Origin: an uncultured Prevotella sp.
GTDB taxonomy: Bacteria > Bacteroidota > Bacteroidia > Bacteroidales > Bacteroidaceae
NCBI GenBank assembly: GCA_900319905.1
Contig: ONQB01000002.1
Location: 62,001-126,000 of the forward strand
Length of the DNA: 64,000 bases
Reading direction: 5' to 3'
A model generated the notes under the pieces. That model ran no database searches and had not been told where the DNA came from. It worked only from the letters and a program-made list of their open reading frames with translations. The stretch's first letter is position 1. Every line of letters starts with the position of its first letter. Below, piece after piece: positions 8,862 to 17,806 of this stretch. Position numbers and translations under genes: made by a program.

Positions 8862-9656
8862 TTATTGCATGCTATACGTATGCACACTGTTGTTCTTGGC
8901 TGATGGCAGGTAGTTGATGCCCCACCAGCACATCTGCAACAGGGCGAAGTTGGCCACGAGCACCCACAGGGCGAAGCGCTTCGAGGCCTTTGGGCACAGA
9001 CGATGGTGGATATAGACCAGGTAGGCGAGCCATGTGGCGGCAGCCCACGTCTCTTTGGGGTCCCATGCCCAGTAGGTGCCCCATGCCTCCTTTGCCCATA
9101 ATGCACCAAAGAGCATGCCGATGGTCAGAAACGACCAGCCTGTGTAGACCAGATTGTCACAGATGTTCATTCCTTCACTTATGACGGACTTGTCAGACTT
9201 TGCTTTCCACAGCATGAAGACTGACATGACGAAGGCGGCACCGAGCAATGCGTAGGCCATCATGTAGACGATGACGTGCGGTGCAAACCACGGACTTTGC
9301 AGTGCCGGCATCAATGTCTTGTTGTGTATCTCCGGCTTGAGCAGGTTGATGACGATAAACACTGCGGCAAGCAACGTGGAGAACGAGAGTATCCATTTGT
9401 ATTTCCATCGGCTGTAGACCAGCAGGCCGGCCATCGGCAGAAACAGGCTGTACCACAGTCGTGTCTCACCCATCGTACGTAGTGGCGGTCGCTCCAACGA
9501 CACCCACAACCCGACGATGAACGCAAAGAACACCGCCTGTCCCACGGCTGTCGTCACGTAAGCCACACGTCTCTTGTCCTTCCAGGCGGCCCACGCACCC
9601 ACTGTCCAGAGCAGGAGAGCGCTGACCGCAAAGACTATAAACAGGTTCCAAGTCAT
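8862..9656 (-). CDS. ccsA: System II cytochrome c biogenesis protein, CcsA/ResC type
   Basis: Polytopic inner-membrane protein of 264 residues that carries and presents haem for covalent attachment to CxxCH motifs in the periplasm, working with ResB/CcsB. The tryptophan-rich haem-handling (WWD) motif is at 'WGTYWAWDPKETWAAATW', flanked by about eight hydrophobic helices with His residues before and after it. It is the last gene of the nrfH-nrfA-resB-ccsA run, 44 bp after resB. The placement indicates a dedicated maturation system for the five-haem and four-haem proteins upstream. The length suits the short, unfused form. Confidence 0.9.
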   Translation of the reverse strand: MTWNLFIVFAVSALLLWTVGAWAAWKDKRRVAYVTTAVGQAVFFAFIVGLWVSLERPPLRTMGETRLWYSLFLPMAGLLVYSRWKYKWILSFSTLLAAVFIVINLLKPEIHNKTLMPALQSPWFAPHVIVYMMAYALLGAAFVMSVFMLWKAKSDKSVISEGMNICDNLVYTGWSFLTIGMLFGALWAKEAWGTYWAWDPKETWAAATWLAYLVYIHHRLCPKASKRFALWVLVANFALLQMCWWGINYLPSAKNNSVHTYSMQ

Positions 9657-9700
9657 AATTCTTTTTTCTCCGTTTGGTAAGCGGCTGCTTGGCAGCGGGC

Positions 9701-10978
9701 CTACCTTCTAACTCCAACAAATATCATCAGAATGGCTCCTGCGAGCAACAGGAAGATGCCGACATAAACCACCGGCAGCCAAGGGTCGCTCACGCATTCA
9801 AAGATGCTCAGCGTGCTCCACTTGCCCATCTGTTCGTTGTATGACAGCTGGTACACCTTCCAGCCCTCGATGGTGAATGGCTTGTTCACCTCAATCGTGG
9901 TCTGGATGTTCTTGCCGCTTTTTGTATAGATGTCGACGAGCGAGGCGTAGCGTTCCGGCTCACGGGTAGGCATGGCGATGGTGGTTCCGTCGGGCAACGC
10001 CAATCCCTGGTAGGGGAAGAGGTAGGAACCACACGTCACCCATCCTGTCTTTTCCTTGCCGTCCTTCGTGGCCTTGACAAGCAGGGCACACTGTGCGCCT
10101 CTGCCCTCAAATGGTACAAAACCGCCTTTGTTGATGGCCATGCCCAACGAGTCCATCTTCAACTGTCCCATCATCTCCCGAGGCATGTTGCCCGCCATGC
10201 TTGCGAGCACGGCAGGAGCGGCATTGTCCAACCGTTTCACGATGCTGACCGTCCAACCATTGAGGTCACTCGTGGTGAAGGTGCTGTCAATGAGCAGTGT
10301 CGCCGGTTTGTCTTTGGGTATGGGAAGACCCTCGCTGTTGATCATCATCAGCTTCGGGGGATATTCGTCTATGGTGAACTGCTCGAGTTGGATGGCCAGA
10401 GGCAGTTCAACCACCTCCTGCCGTTCGTCGAGCGCGCGCCACTCCGGCTGTCCTTGTTCGCAGTACACCTTGACTCTCTGCATGTCGGCCGAGCCGAGGG
10501 TTCCGCCTGCCAGTACGACGAAGAGTCCCATATGACAGAGCAGTGATGGCAGGCGACGCCACGTGAAGTGGCAAAGCTGGCCGATGGCGACAAGAGCCAC
10601 AATGACCGAGACGTATATATAAATAAGGATAAAGGGCCACCACGACAGCATCCGTGTCAGACCGATGGGGTCGGCGGGCCGGCGTGTAGCGGCCACCTGT
10701 GGCGTGAGTCCCATCACAACCGTCAGCACCGCGGCAAAAGCCAGGGCGGGCACGGCGGCATAGGGCGTTGACAGAAAACGAATGGCATGGCTGCGGCCGC
10801 GGCAGAGATAGGCTGCCACCAGACACAACACATAAACAGCCAACACGATGATGTTGGCTGGCCAACGGAACACGGTCCACTCCAGCGGACCGACGCTCCA
10901 TTGCAGCATCAGACCCACGATGAGCAGGCCTGAGGCAATGGTGAATCCTTCAGGATAGGTCCAAGGTTGTTTCCACAT
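9701..10978 (-). CDS. resB: ResB/CcsB-like cytochrome c biogenesis protein
   Basis: Partner of CcsA in System II cytochrome c maturation, thought to keep apocytochrome cysteines reduced and to receive them for haem ligation. The 425 residues contain N-terminal membrane helices (about 14-35, 38-58, 70-95, 110-135 and 150-170), a large periplasmic region (about 180-390) and a C-terminal helix (about 398-420). This is the expected ResB layout. It lies 105 bp downstream of nrfA; the gap contains a strong hairpin. The name is by family and position; the sequence lacks short signature motifs. Confidence 0.82.
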   Translation of the reverse strand: MWKQPWTYPEGFTIASGLLIVGLMLQWSVGPLEWTVFRWPANIIVLAVYVLCLVAAYLCRGRSHAIRFLSTPYAAVPALAFAAVLTVVMGLTPQVAATRRPADPIGLTRMLSWWPFILIYIYVSVIVALVAIGQLCHFTWRRLPSLLCHMGLFVVLAGGTLGSADMQRVKVYCEQGQPEWRALDERQEVVELPLAIQLEQFTIDEYPPKLMMINSEGLPIPKDKPATLLIDSTFTTSDLNGWTVSIVKRLDNAAPAVLASMAGNMPREMMGQLKMDSLGMAINKGGFVPFEGRGAQCALLVKATKDGKEKTGWVTCGSYLFPYQGLALPDGTTIAMPTREPERYASLVDIYTKSGKNIQTTIEVNKPFTIEGWKVYQLSYNEQMGKWSTLSIFECVSDPWLPVVYVGIFLLLAGAILMIFVGVRR

Positions 10979-11010
10979 TAGATATGCTATATTAACGCAG
11001 TCTTACGGCA

Positions 11011-11057
11011 CCACTCCGACTGACGCCGGTCGAAGAGACGTGCGTCATTCGGAGTGG
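11011..11057 (-). other. strong intercistronic hairpin between nrfA and resB
   Basis: Arms CCACTCCGACTGACGC (11011-11026) and GCGTCATTCGGAGTGG (11042-11057) pair over 16 bp with one mismatch around a 15-nt loop. No U-tract follows on the minus strand. It could stabilise the nrfHA segment of the transcript or attenuate read-through into the maturation genes, giving more reductase than maturase. Confidence 0.6.
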
Positions 11058-11083
11058 GTGAGCGTCTGTGCGTATGTCCGGAA

Positions 11084-12580
11084 TTATATCGGCTTGGTGA
11101 TAAACCGTTTGTTCTTTCTTGCGGTTTCAATCCACTTTGGCACGATGGTATCGAGGAACTGCTGTTTCTTCTCCCTGAGGTTCTTCATGTTCAGTCCGAT
11201 GTAGGCCTGTGCCTTCTCCTTTGTCGAGATGTCTGGCATAGGCACGTCGCCGGTAAATCCATGGCGTGCGAGCACTTTCGCGATCTCCACGCGTGCGTCC
11301 TGAGCATAGCCGAGGGCATCACCGAGCAACCGTGTCACCTCCTGCGGAGCATGGAAGGCAGCACCATGGCTGGCCACGGCGTAGTCCCAGCGCCACTGGC
11401 TCTTTCTGATGTCGGCAAGGGCTTTCTGCATCTCTGCTTCCGTGGCGCCCTTGTCCCAAGCGAACTTCGCCTCGATATGGGCTGTGGCAAGTGCTTTCTC
11501 CACCTTGTTTCTTACCTCATACACCTTCTCGTAGCGCTCGTAGACATTCTGTCGCAGCGTCTCGGCACTTTGCCGGTGACAGGTCTGGCAGGTGCGGTCG
11601 ATGTTGGCCAGCGGACTCACGATATGGTGGTCGGTATACTTCACGCCACCGTCCTGCTTGTAGGGCATGTGGCAGTCGGCGCACGACACGCCGCGCTGTC
11701 CGTGGATGCCTTGCTTGAAGAGCTCGTAGCCCGGGTGCTGCGCCTTGAGGATCTTCGCGTGCGACAACGGGTTGATGTAGTCGTAGAAGCCGATGCTGTC
11801 GTAGTAGGCTTCGGCAGCCTCGCAGGTCAGTCCCTTGTCCTGCGGGAACTTCAGGTACTGATGGTTGTCCTTCTCGAAGTAGTATTCGGTATGGCACTGT
11901 GCGCAGACCAGCGACCGCATCTCCTGATGGCTGGCTTTGTGCACATCCTTTCCAGCGCGGGCCCATGCTTCGTAGAGCGCGGGTCGTGCCGGCCGCAGGT
12001 CCATGGTGCGTGCGTCGTGGCAGTCGGAGCAGCCCACGGTGTTCATCACCTCCGGTCCCCAGTCGCTCCACTTCGCGCCGTAGAAGGCGTTGAGGCCTTT
12101 CTCACGCATCAGTCGCGGCACGTCCGGGCTCTTGCAAGTCCAGCAGGTGCCGGGCTGCAGTTCTTTGCCGCCTTCCACGCCGGGTGCGCCTGTGCGCAGA
12201 ATCTTCCGCAGGTCCTCGATGCAGTGGCGGTGCCCGCGTGGCGTGTTATAGTCTTGTGCGAAGGCGTAGCCGTCCCAGAGGATGACCATCTCGGGCCGTT
12301 GTGCCAGCACGTCCTTCTCCTGCGAGCCATTGTACTTGCTCTCGAAGGTCGTGTCCTCGGTCATCGCCCACGACTCGTACTCGCGTGGATAATCCTCGGC
12401 GAACTTCTCATTCTGTGCCACGATGGAGTCGGTGAAGGTCTGGCGCTTGTTGTTGAACACGCTGGCCACCTCTGCTCTCCGCTCCAGCAGCGACGAACAG
12501 AGCAGACCAAGGACAAACACAATGACCATCGCTCCTCCAAAGAGCAGCCATCCTTGCCATTTCTTCAATTGCTTTGCCAT
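11084..12580 (-). CDS. nrfA: ammonia-forming cytochrome c nitrite reductase, catalytic subunit
   Basis: Periplasmic pentahaem enzyme that reduces nitrite to ammonia with six electrons. The catalytic haem motif is CWTCK (near residue 145), with Lys as the proximal ligand. Four CxxCH motifs follow in order: CSDCH, CAQCH, CADCH and CQTCH. The N-terminus has one hydrophobic segment (WLLFGGAMVIVFVLGLLC) that acts as signal or anchor. The frame is open upstream to 12622, but the ATG at 12580 (MAKQLKKWQGW) gives the usual leader and leaves 17 bp after the nrfH stop; the longer start would overlap nrfH. Electrons come from menaquinol through NrfH. About 498 residues, normal for the family. Confidence 0.96.
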   Translation of the reverse strand: MAKQLKKWQGWLLFGGAMVIVFVLGLLCSSLLERRAEVASVFNNKRQTFTDSIVAQNEKFAEDYPREYESWAMTEDTTFESKYNGSQEKDVLAQRPEMVILWDGYAFAQDYNTPRGHRHCIEDLRKILRTGAPGVEGGKELQPGTCWTCKSPDVPRLMREKGLNAFYGAKWSDWGPEVMNTVGCSDCHDARTMDLRPARPALYEAWARAGKDVHKASHQEMRSLVCAQCHTEYYFEKDNHQYLKFPQDKGLTCEAAEAYYDSIGFYDYINPLSHAKILKAQHPGYELFKQGIHGQRGVSCADCHMPYKQDGGVKYTDHHIVSPLANIDRTCQTCHRQSAETLRQNVYERYEKVYEVRNKVEKALATAHIEAKFAWDKGATEAEMQKALADIRKSQWRWDYAVASHGAAFHAPQEVTRLLGDALGYAQDARVEIAKVLARHGFTGDVPMPDISTKEKAQAYIGLNMKNLREKKQQFLDTIVPKWIETARKNKRFITKPI

Positions 12581-12597
12581 ATTTGTAGGTTTAATAG

Positions 12598-13197
12598 TTA
12601 TCTTAATGCTTTCTGTAGCCATTCCGGCACCGGACTGGGTGGTATGGGCACCTGTGTCTCAGCGTTGGGGGTGCTGGTGAGGGTGTTCATGCCGCCGTGC
12701 GGCACGTTGCGGTGGCAGTCCCAGCAGGCCATGCCTTCCCCGCGCTTGGCCTCCATGTAGTCTATGCGGCCGGTCTTGACAAACTCGGTGTTGAGCTGTT
12801 TGTGACAGCGTATGCAGTTGTCCATGATCACCTCGGCACTGGCATCCTCGGCCATGATGGCCTGCCGCTCGGAGTGGGTCACGAAGTAGGCCACATGCTT
12901 CATACCGTCCATGCCCTTGAAGGCATAGTGACTGACGATGTTGCCGTTGGGTACGTGACAGTCGTTGCACGTGGCATCACGGCCATGGCTCGAATGGCTC
13001 CACGTGGCATAATAAGGACTCATGATGTGGCAGTTGACGCAGGCTGCGGGGTCGTCACCTACAAGATAGGTATGCATACGCAACAGGTAAAGGAACAACA
13101 GTCCCAGTCCTACTATCACTCCTCCAAGTATCAACAAAGCTACTTTCTGCCGATAGGAGAAGACATTGGTCCACGATGTCAGCTTATGATAATTCAT
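12598..13197 (-). CDS. nrfH: cytochrome c nitrite reductase small subunit (quinol dehydrogenase)
   Basis: Membrane-anchored tetrahaem cytochrome of the NapC/NirT/NrfH family, 199 residues, passing electrons from menaquinol to NrfA. One N-terminal membrane helix (about residues 18-40) is followed by four CxxCH motifs: CVNCHIM, CNDCHVP, CIRCHKQ and CWDCHRN. The order nrfH-nrfA matches the usual NrfHA complex. A Bacteroidota promoter lies upstream at 13229-13259. No regulator gene is next to it. Confidence 0.95.
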   Translation of the reverse strand: MNYHKLTSWTNVFSYRQKVALLILGGVIVGLGLLFLYLLRMHTYLVGDDPAACVNCHIMSPYYATWSHSSHGRDATCNDCHVPNGNIVSHYAFKGMDGMKHVAYFVTHSERQAIMAEDASAEVIMDNCIRCHKQLNTEFVKTGRIDYMEAKRGEGMACWDCHRNVPHGGMNTLTSTPNAETQVPIPPSPVPEWLQKALR

Positions 13198-13228
13198 AGG
13201 CTTTATAGGGTTTAATAGCTTTATGGTG

Positions 13229-13259
13229 CAAATATAGGCAAAAGTCCTTTATCTTCCAA
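13229..13259 (-). promoter_or_regulatory. promoter for the nrfHA-resB-ccsA operon
   Basis: On the minus strand TTGG (13256-13259), 19 nt, then TATATTTG (13229-13236), about 30 bp upstream of the nrfH start. The -7 box is perfect; the -33 box is a TTG variant. Confidence 0.65.
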
Positions 13260-13342
13260 CTGATTTGGCAAAATAATTTTATCTTTTTTCTACAATCTTA
13301 GCAATATGCACCTCAGAGTTATCAAACCCTAAGCCTATCGTC

Positions 13343-16300
13343 TTATAAGCTCACCAGCTTACCATCCACGATATACACGCCATGTGGCAGTGCTGGCAGA
13401 ACTTGGCTGTCGCCCAGGTAGATGCCCTGCAGGTTGTATACGCCCTTTGCATGGCCATGGCCCCGACGGCTGTCAGTCCCGGCTTCGTCGCTGAACAGTT
13501 CCTGGATGCCCGTGAGTGGACTGTCTTCATCCATATCGGTGATGACGCCCTTGCTGCCCGCTGTCTTCATGGCAAAGTGGGTGATCTTCGCGGCGTTTGC
13601 GCTCAGCGGCTTCAGGTAGGCACGGTAGGTGGGCAGTTGCAGGGCCGACCGCAGGTGATAGATATTGTTGCCCGCAAAGACATACGAGCCCGTTATGGCC
13701 TGCGTCGGCGCATACACGCCAAGACTGGTATAGTTGGCCCCGTCGCTTATCTCCTTTATGGCGTAGTCCTTTTCTATTGAAACACTGTCAATGAGCTGGT
13801 CGGCGGCTACGTCCTGACTTGGCTTTATATAATAAGGATAGTTTGCCACAATCATGTGATAGACGTGCTGCGAGAAGAAAGCTGAGTCGCCCTGCACGCT
13901 GTCGTAGGTGATGATGAGGGCGTCGTTGCCGAAGAGTTTCTTAAACTGCCTTTCGCTGATGGAGAACGGGAAGCACACGCCCGTCCACTTGTCCTTGGCA
14001 AAAGACCGGTTCAAGCGCACGTTGATGTTGTCGAGCTCATTGGTTGTAAGCTCATTAGAGGCAGCCTTCTGCTGTGTGGCGCTCTTTGCCTTGGCTGTTG
14101 CCTCAACGCTCGCCTGCAAGGAATTTTTCTTCATCACGGCCGTACTGAACACCTTGCTGAAGTCATCATTAGTTTGCAGGTCAAGCACCATGGAGTCGGG
14201 TCTGGCTTGTTGGTAATAGGCAGGTACGAATGAGAAACCGCAGTTCGACAGCTTTGATCCTCTCATGAAGACATAGTAAGTCTTGCCGGCCTTCACTTGG
14301 AAGGTATAGCGCACAAAGGCTTTTGAGATGAGTGCGTAGCCTTGTGTCAGCGGTATGATCTCCTGACGGGCGGTAGCTGACGTGCCGTCGTATGTTTTCC
14401 ATTGGGCCATAAGCAGTTTCAAGTCTTCCTGATGGCTGGCATAGGCACTAAGGTCGAACGAGCAGTCGCTGTAGTCGTAGGTAGTGATTTTTGTGCCGTG
14501 ATTCTGTAGCAACGTCTTCACGGTCTTGTCATTGTAGACCGTTCGGTATTGTCCTTCGGTATATCTTCCGGCATAGCTTGCCTGCCGGCTGGTTTCGGGC
14601 AGAAGCGACGTGTCTATCGCCCAACTGTGGTCGAGCGTCACGGCGTTGCCGGTCTCGTCTACGATGAACAGCGGACGGTATTTCAACTGGTAGCCATTTT
14701 TCACGTCACCCCATGTGCCTGTTCCGGTATAGTCGATGCATCCGTTTTGCAGGAGATACACCATGAGTGTGCCGTTCTCCCGTGGGTTGAACTGCAGATA
14801 GGTGCCACGGCAGGGCAACTCCCACGGTTGGTGACTGCCGTTGTTGATGGAGGTGTTGAAGCTTTTCCCGTTCTCATCGGTCGCGTTCTGGTCGCCTTGT
14901 GTGGCGAAGCTGAAGCCGTCGATGGTCATGTCGTTCCTGCCCACGGTGTCGGTTTTGGCCGTTCGCCAGTAGTCGACGAGGTCCTTCAATGTCTTGCTGT
15001 GTTTGTAGGGTCCGCTGCCATCAGTCCATCCACCATAGGTCATGGTGATGGCGGTTGGGATGTTGGTGGTTGTCACCACCTGTCCCACGATGGGCAGCTC
15101 GCCGTTTTGCACGACATACGAGGGAATGGCCGATACGAAGAGATAGAGCCAGGGGTAGCGTGTGGCTTCCTTGGTCTTCACCGCAGCCATCAGCCTGACG
15201 CAGCCTGCGCTGTCGCCTGTTACCGTTCCTGTGATGCCTGATGTTGACTTCAAGGGCATCAGTGCTCCGGAATTGGCATCCACCGTGACATAGGACTTCA
15301 GGTCGGTGCCCACGGTGGTGCCTTCCACAGCCTTGATGCTGAATGCGACATGGTGGTTGGCGGTAGTTAGGAGCTTACTGGCACTGCCCGTGTAGCCATT
15401 GACAAAGACGGTGCTCTTGTGCGAGGGTTTCAGGTCTTTGTCGGTGATGATGAAGGCGGGTTCGAAGTTGATGCCGTGGAGATACAGCGGGTTGTTGACC
15501 GTGCCGTTGCCATAGTTATAGAAGTAATAGGTGTGGCCGGCAATGAGCGGGTAGCCGAAGCGGTGTTCACGGTGCTCGTCAGCCGTAGGCCGGTAGTTCT
15601 GCACGTCTTTGTCGCCGTCGGCTTCCAACAGTACGTAGAGGTTGTCCTTCTGCCATTTTGCGTCGATGCTGAGGAAACCGTTGGTATAGGGCCGCAGTAT
15701 GAGGTAAGTGCCGTCTTGCGGCACATTGCTGTCGATGTTGGTTACGGCGTTGCCGGAGACGAAGACGGCGCTGACCGTCTTGTCTTTGTTGGTGCCTTCC
15801 TGGCACGTGGCGTTGTTGTCGCTGTTGTCTAAGGTCCATTTGTCATCCGTCGTGCTGCCAAACTGCACCGACAGCCCCGGTATGCCGTCGATCACCGTGC
15901 CCGATGCCATTTCTGTTCCTGAGAGAAAATGCAGTTTGCCATAGGCCGACGACGTCTCCTGACTGCCTTCGCTGATGATCTCATAGGTGAAGGCTGACTG
16001 TACGAGTTGCAAGGTGTAAGTCACGGGCACTGGTGTCTCGTACATCGCCGCGTCGTTCTTTGTCGTGGCGCTGACGTTGATCTTCAGTGGCTGGCTGGGT
16101 ATGGTACTGATGGTACTGTAGGAGATGGTGCCTGTACTGGCATCTATGGTCAGCCCTGCCGCTGTGGCGGCTTCGAGCGAACTGCTGTCGAAAGCATAGC
16201 TCAGGTTGAAGTGGTCGGTCACCACTGTACCGTTAACGTCTCTCACCGAGGCTGACGGTTCGGTAAACGCCATCAGCTTGTTGCCCACGACATTGGCGGT

Positions 16301-17803
16301 CAGCGTGTATTCAGACAGAAGAAGTGAGGTGGTGAGCTTCTCCAGCTTTACAAGCTGGTAGTCGAGGATGTTGTGTCCATATCTTTCGTAGTTGCCAGCA
16401 TTGGCATCAATAATCATGCGTGGTGCATCGCTTTTGTAGTTGGTGTAGTCAATGTACCAGTTGGCCCAATCCGTGTGTGGAAACTCCCAGTCATGGGCAG
16501 GGTAGAGGTCATATACAATGCCTTTATATTCTATGGAACCTTGTTTTTGTGGCAGGTTGGTCTCTACACCTTCATGCGGAATGCCTATTAGTTTGTAACC
16601 CTGCTGCTCATAGCCATCCTCAGTGATAGTGATTTTCGGCAGCGACCAGTTGTCGGGTGTGAGACGGTCGGCATAGGTGTAGAAGGTCTTTGGCTCTACG
16701 GTCACGGTCACGTTTCCCACTCCATTCTCCCGTTGCAGTGCGTGGATGAAGCAGGAGTCGGCACAGGTGGTGAAGCCGTCATTCTCGGCCGGCAGTTCGT
16801 TGTGGTCCATGCTGAGCGTCTTTACGTTGAGTCTCATTCGGCCGTAAGTAAACACGTTTCCCTCCCATGTGCCCCAGTATTTATTCGTCGACCACACGTT
16901 GAACTGGCTTGTTGTGTAGTTGCCAACAATCTGATAGTCATACTTGAAAAGCTGTGAGATGTCGTTTCCTAAGTTGTCTCTTACACGTGGGCTGGGCACG
17001 GTGAAGTTGCCCCAGTTGACCAGCGTGAGGGTGTTGCCGTTTGGCCAGTCCATGGTGGTGGGAATGTTGTCACTGGGCTTCTCCACCACTGTTACATGGA
17101 AGATCTTACTGTAGACAGTATAGTCATTCTCGTTGTCGCTGTTGGGGGTATAGGTAATGGTGACGGTCTCGTTGGTACCCAGTGTCGTGGGCATGGTAAT
17201 CAGGTTCAGTCCCGCCATGCTCTTGATTTTATATGTCTCGCAGGGCGTGATGCCGCTGCTGGCCATCGTCACGTAGTTGTACTTGCTGTTGAGGGTGTCG
17301 CCGTCGTCGTTGGTCAACAGAGCCGTGGGGTAGGCTATCGTCTCTCCAGCATAGGCAATGATGGTGTCTTGCGAGAGCTTGACGTTGGGCGTTATTTTCG
17401 GGATGACGATCGTGTAGGCGCTTTGTGCCGTCTGACTTGCATAGCTTGTACCGTCTCTTCCGGTCACCTTGACGTCGATGATGTCGGTGCCGGCGTGGCT
17501 GCCAATGGTGACATAGCCATAGAGCACCGTAACCTGTGTCCCCGTGACAGTGCTCGTGGTGACGTCTTTGTTGTCCTTCTTCGTGATGTTGCCCTCCTGC
17601 CCTCTGACATAATAGTTGATGTTGAACAGGTTGGTGACATTCGTCGTCCCGTCGTACACTGTCACCTGCGGACGGGTGAAGCGGTACTGGTTGATGGTGG
17701 CCGTGGCGGTGGTGAAGGACAAACGAACCTCCGGGGTTGCCTGCATGGAGAGCAGACAACCGAAGAAGAACAGCAGTCCTATGATATATCGTTTCCTTGT
17801 CAT
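13343..17803 (-). CDS. very large secreted surface protein ending the fimbrial locus
   Basis: Protein of 1486 residues with a signal peptide (cleavage near QAT, residue 22) and no lipobox. It holds several copies of a loose beta module with the pattern 'V.D..G..[VI]T..F...Y', seen near residues 45-65, 275-295 and 515-535, resembling Ig-like or cadherin-like repeats. The last 40 residues ('GVYNLQGIYL' ... 'LPHGVYIVDGKLVSL') match the short C-terminal tail common on secreted Prevotella proteins and similar to type IX sorting domains. It begins 3 bp after the last fimbrillin, so it is probably co-transcribed with it. An adhesin or matrix role is inferred from context. I recognise no enzyme domain. 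Confidence 0.7.
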   Translation of the reverse strand: MTRKRYIIGLLFFFGCLLSMQATPEVRLSFTTATATINQYRFTRPQVTVYDGTTNVTNLFNINYYVRGQEGNITKKDNKDVTTSTVTGTQVTVLYGYVTIGSHAGTDIIDVKVTGRDGTSYASQTAQSAYTIVIPKITPNVKLSQDTIIAYAGETIAYPTALLTNDDGDTLNSKYNYVTMASSGITPCETYKIKSMAGLNLITMPTTLGTNETVTITYTPNSDNENDYTVYSKIFHVTVVEKPSDNIPTTMDWPNGNTLTLVNWGNFTVPSPRVRDNLGNDISQLFKYDYQIVGNYTTSQFNVWSTNKYWGTWEGNVFTYGRMRLNVKTLSMDHNELPAENDGFTTCADSCFIHALQRENGVGNVTVTVEPKTFYTYADRLTPDNWSLPKITITEDGYEQQGYKLIGIPHEGVETNLPQKQGSIEYKGIVYDLYPAHDWEFPHTDWANWYIDYTNYKSDAPRMIIDANAGNYERYGHNILDYQLVKLEKLTTSLLLSEYTLTANVVGNKLMAFTEPSASVRDVNGTVVTDHFNLSYAFDSSSLEAATAAGLTIDASTGTISYSTISTIPSQPLKINVSATTKNDAAMYETPVPVTYTLQLVQSAFTYEIISEGSQETSSAYGKLHFLSGTEMASGTVIDGIPGLSVQFGSTTDDKWTLDNSDNNATCQEGTNKDKTVSAVFVSGNAVTNIDSNVPQDGTYLILRPYTNGFLSIDAKWQKDNLYVLLEADGDKDVQNYRPTADEHREHRFGYPLIAGHTYYFYNYGNGTVNNPLYLHGINFEPAFIITDKDLKPSHKSTVFVNGYTGSASKLLTTANHHVAFSIKAVEGTTVGTDLKSYVTVDANSGALMPLKSTSGITGTVTGDSAGCVRLMAAVKTKEATRYPWLYLFVSAIPSYVVQNGELPIVGQVVTTTNIPTAITMTYGGWTDGSGPYKHSKTLKDLVDYWRTAKTDTVGRNDMTIDGFSFATQGDQNATDENGKSFNTSINNGSHQPWELPCRGTYLQFNPRENGTLMVYLLQNGCIDYTGTGTWGDVKNGYQLKYRPLFIVDETGNAVTLDHSWAIDTSLLPETSRQASYAGRYTEGQYRTVYNDKTVKTLLQNHGTKITTYDYSDCSFDLSAYASHQEDLKLLMAQWKTYDGTSATARQEIIPLTQGYALISKAFVRYTFQVKAGKTYYVFMRGSKLSNCGFSFVPAYYQQARPDSMVLDLQTNDDFSKVFSTAVMKKNSLQASVEATAKAKSATQQKAASNELTTNELDNINVRLNRSFAKDKWTGVCFPFSISERQFKKLFGNDALIITYDSVQGDSAFFSQHVYHMIVANYPYYIKPSQDVAADQLIDSVSIEKDYAIKEISDGANYTSLGVYAPTQAITGSYVFAGNNIYHLRSALQLPTYRAYLKPLSANAAKITHFAMKTAGSKGVITDMDEDSPLTGIQELFSDEAGTDSRRGHGHAKGVYNLQGIYLGDSQVLPALPHGVYIVDGKLVSL

Positions 17804-17806
17804 TCT

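Noticed and set aside
12581-12622. Longer N-terminus for NrfA
   Set aside because: It would overlap the end of nrfH and add a stretch before the signal anchor; the ATG at 12580 fits the family and the gene spacing.
11054-12760. 568-codon open frame on plus opposite nrfA
   Set aside because: Antisense to nrfA, whose haem motifs prove the minus frame; the long frame follows from high GC content.
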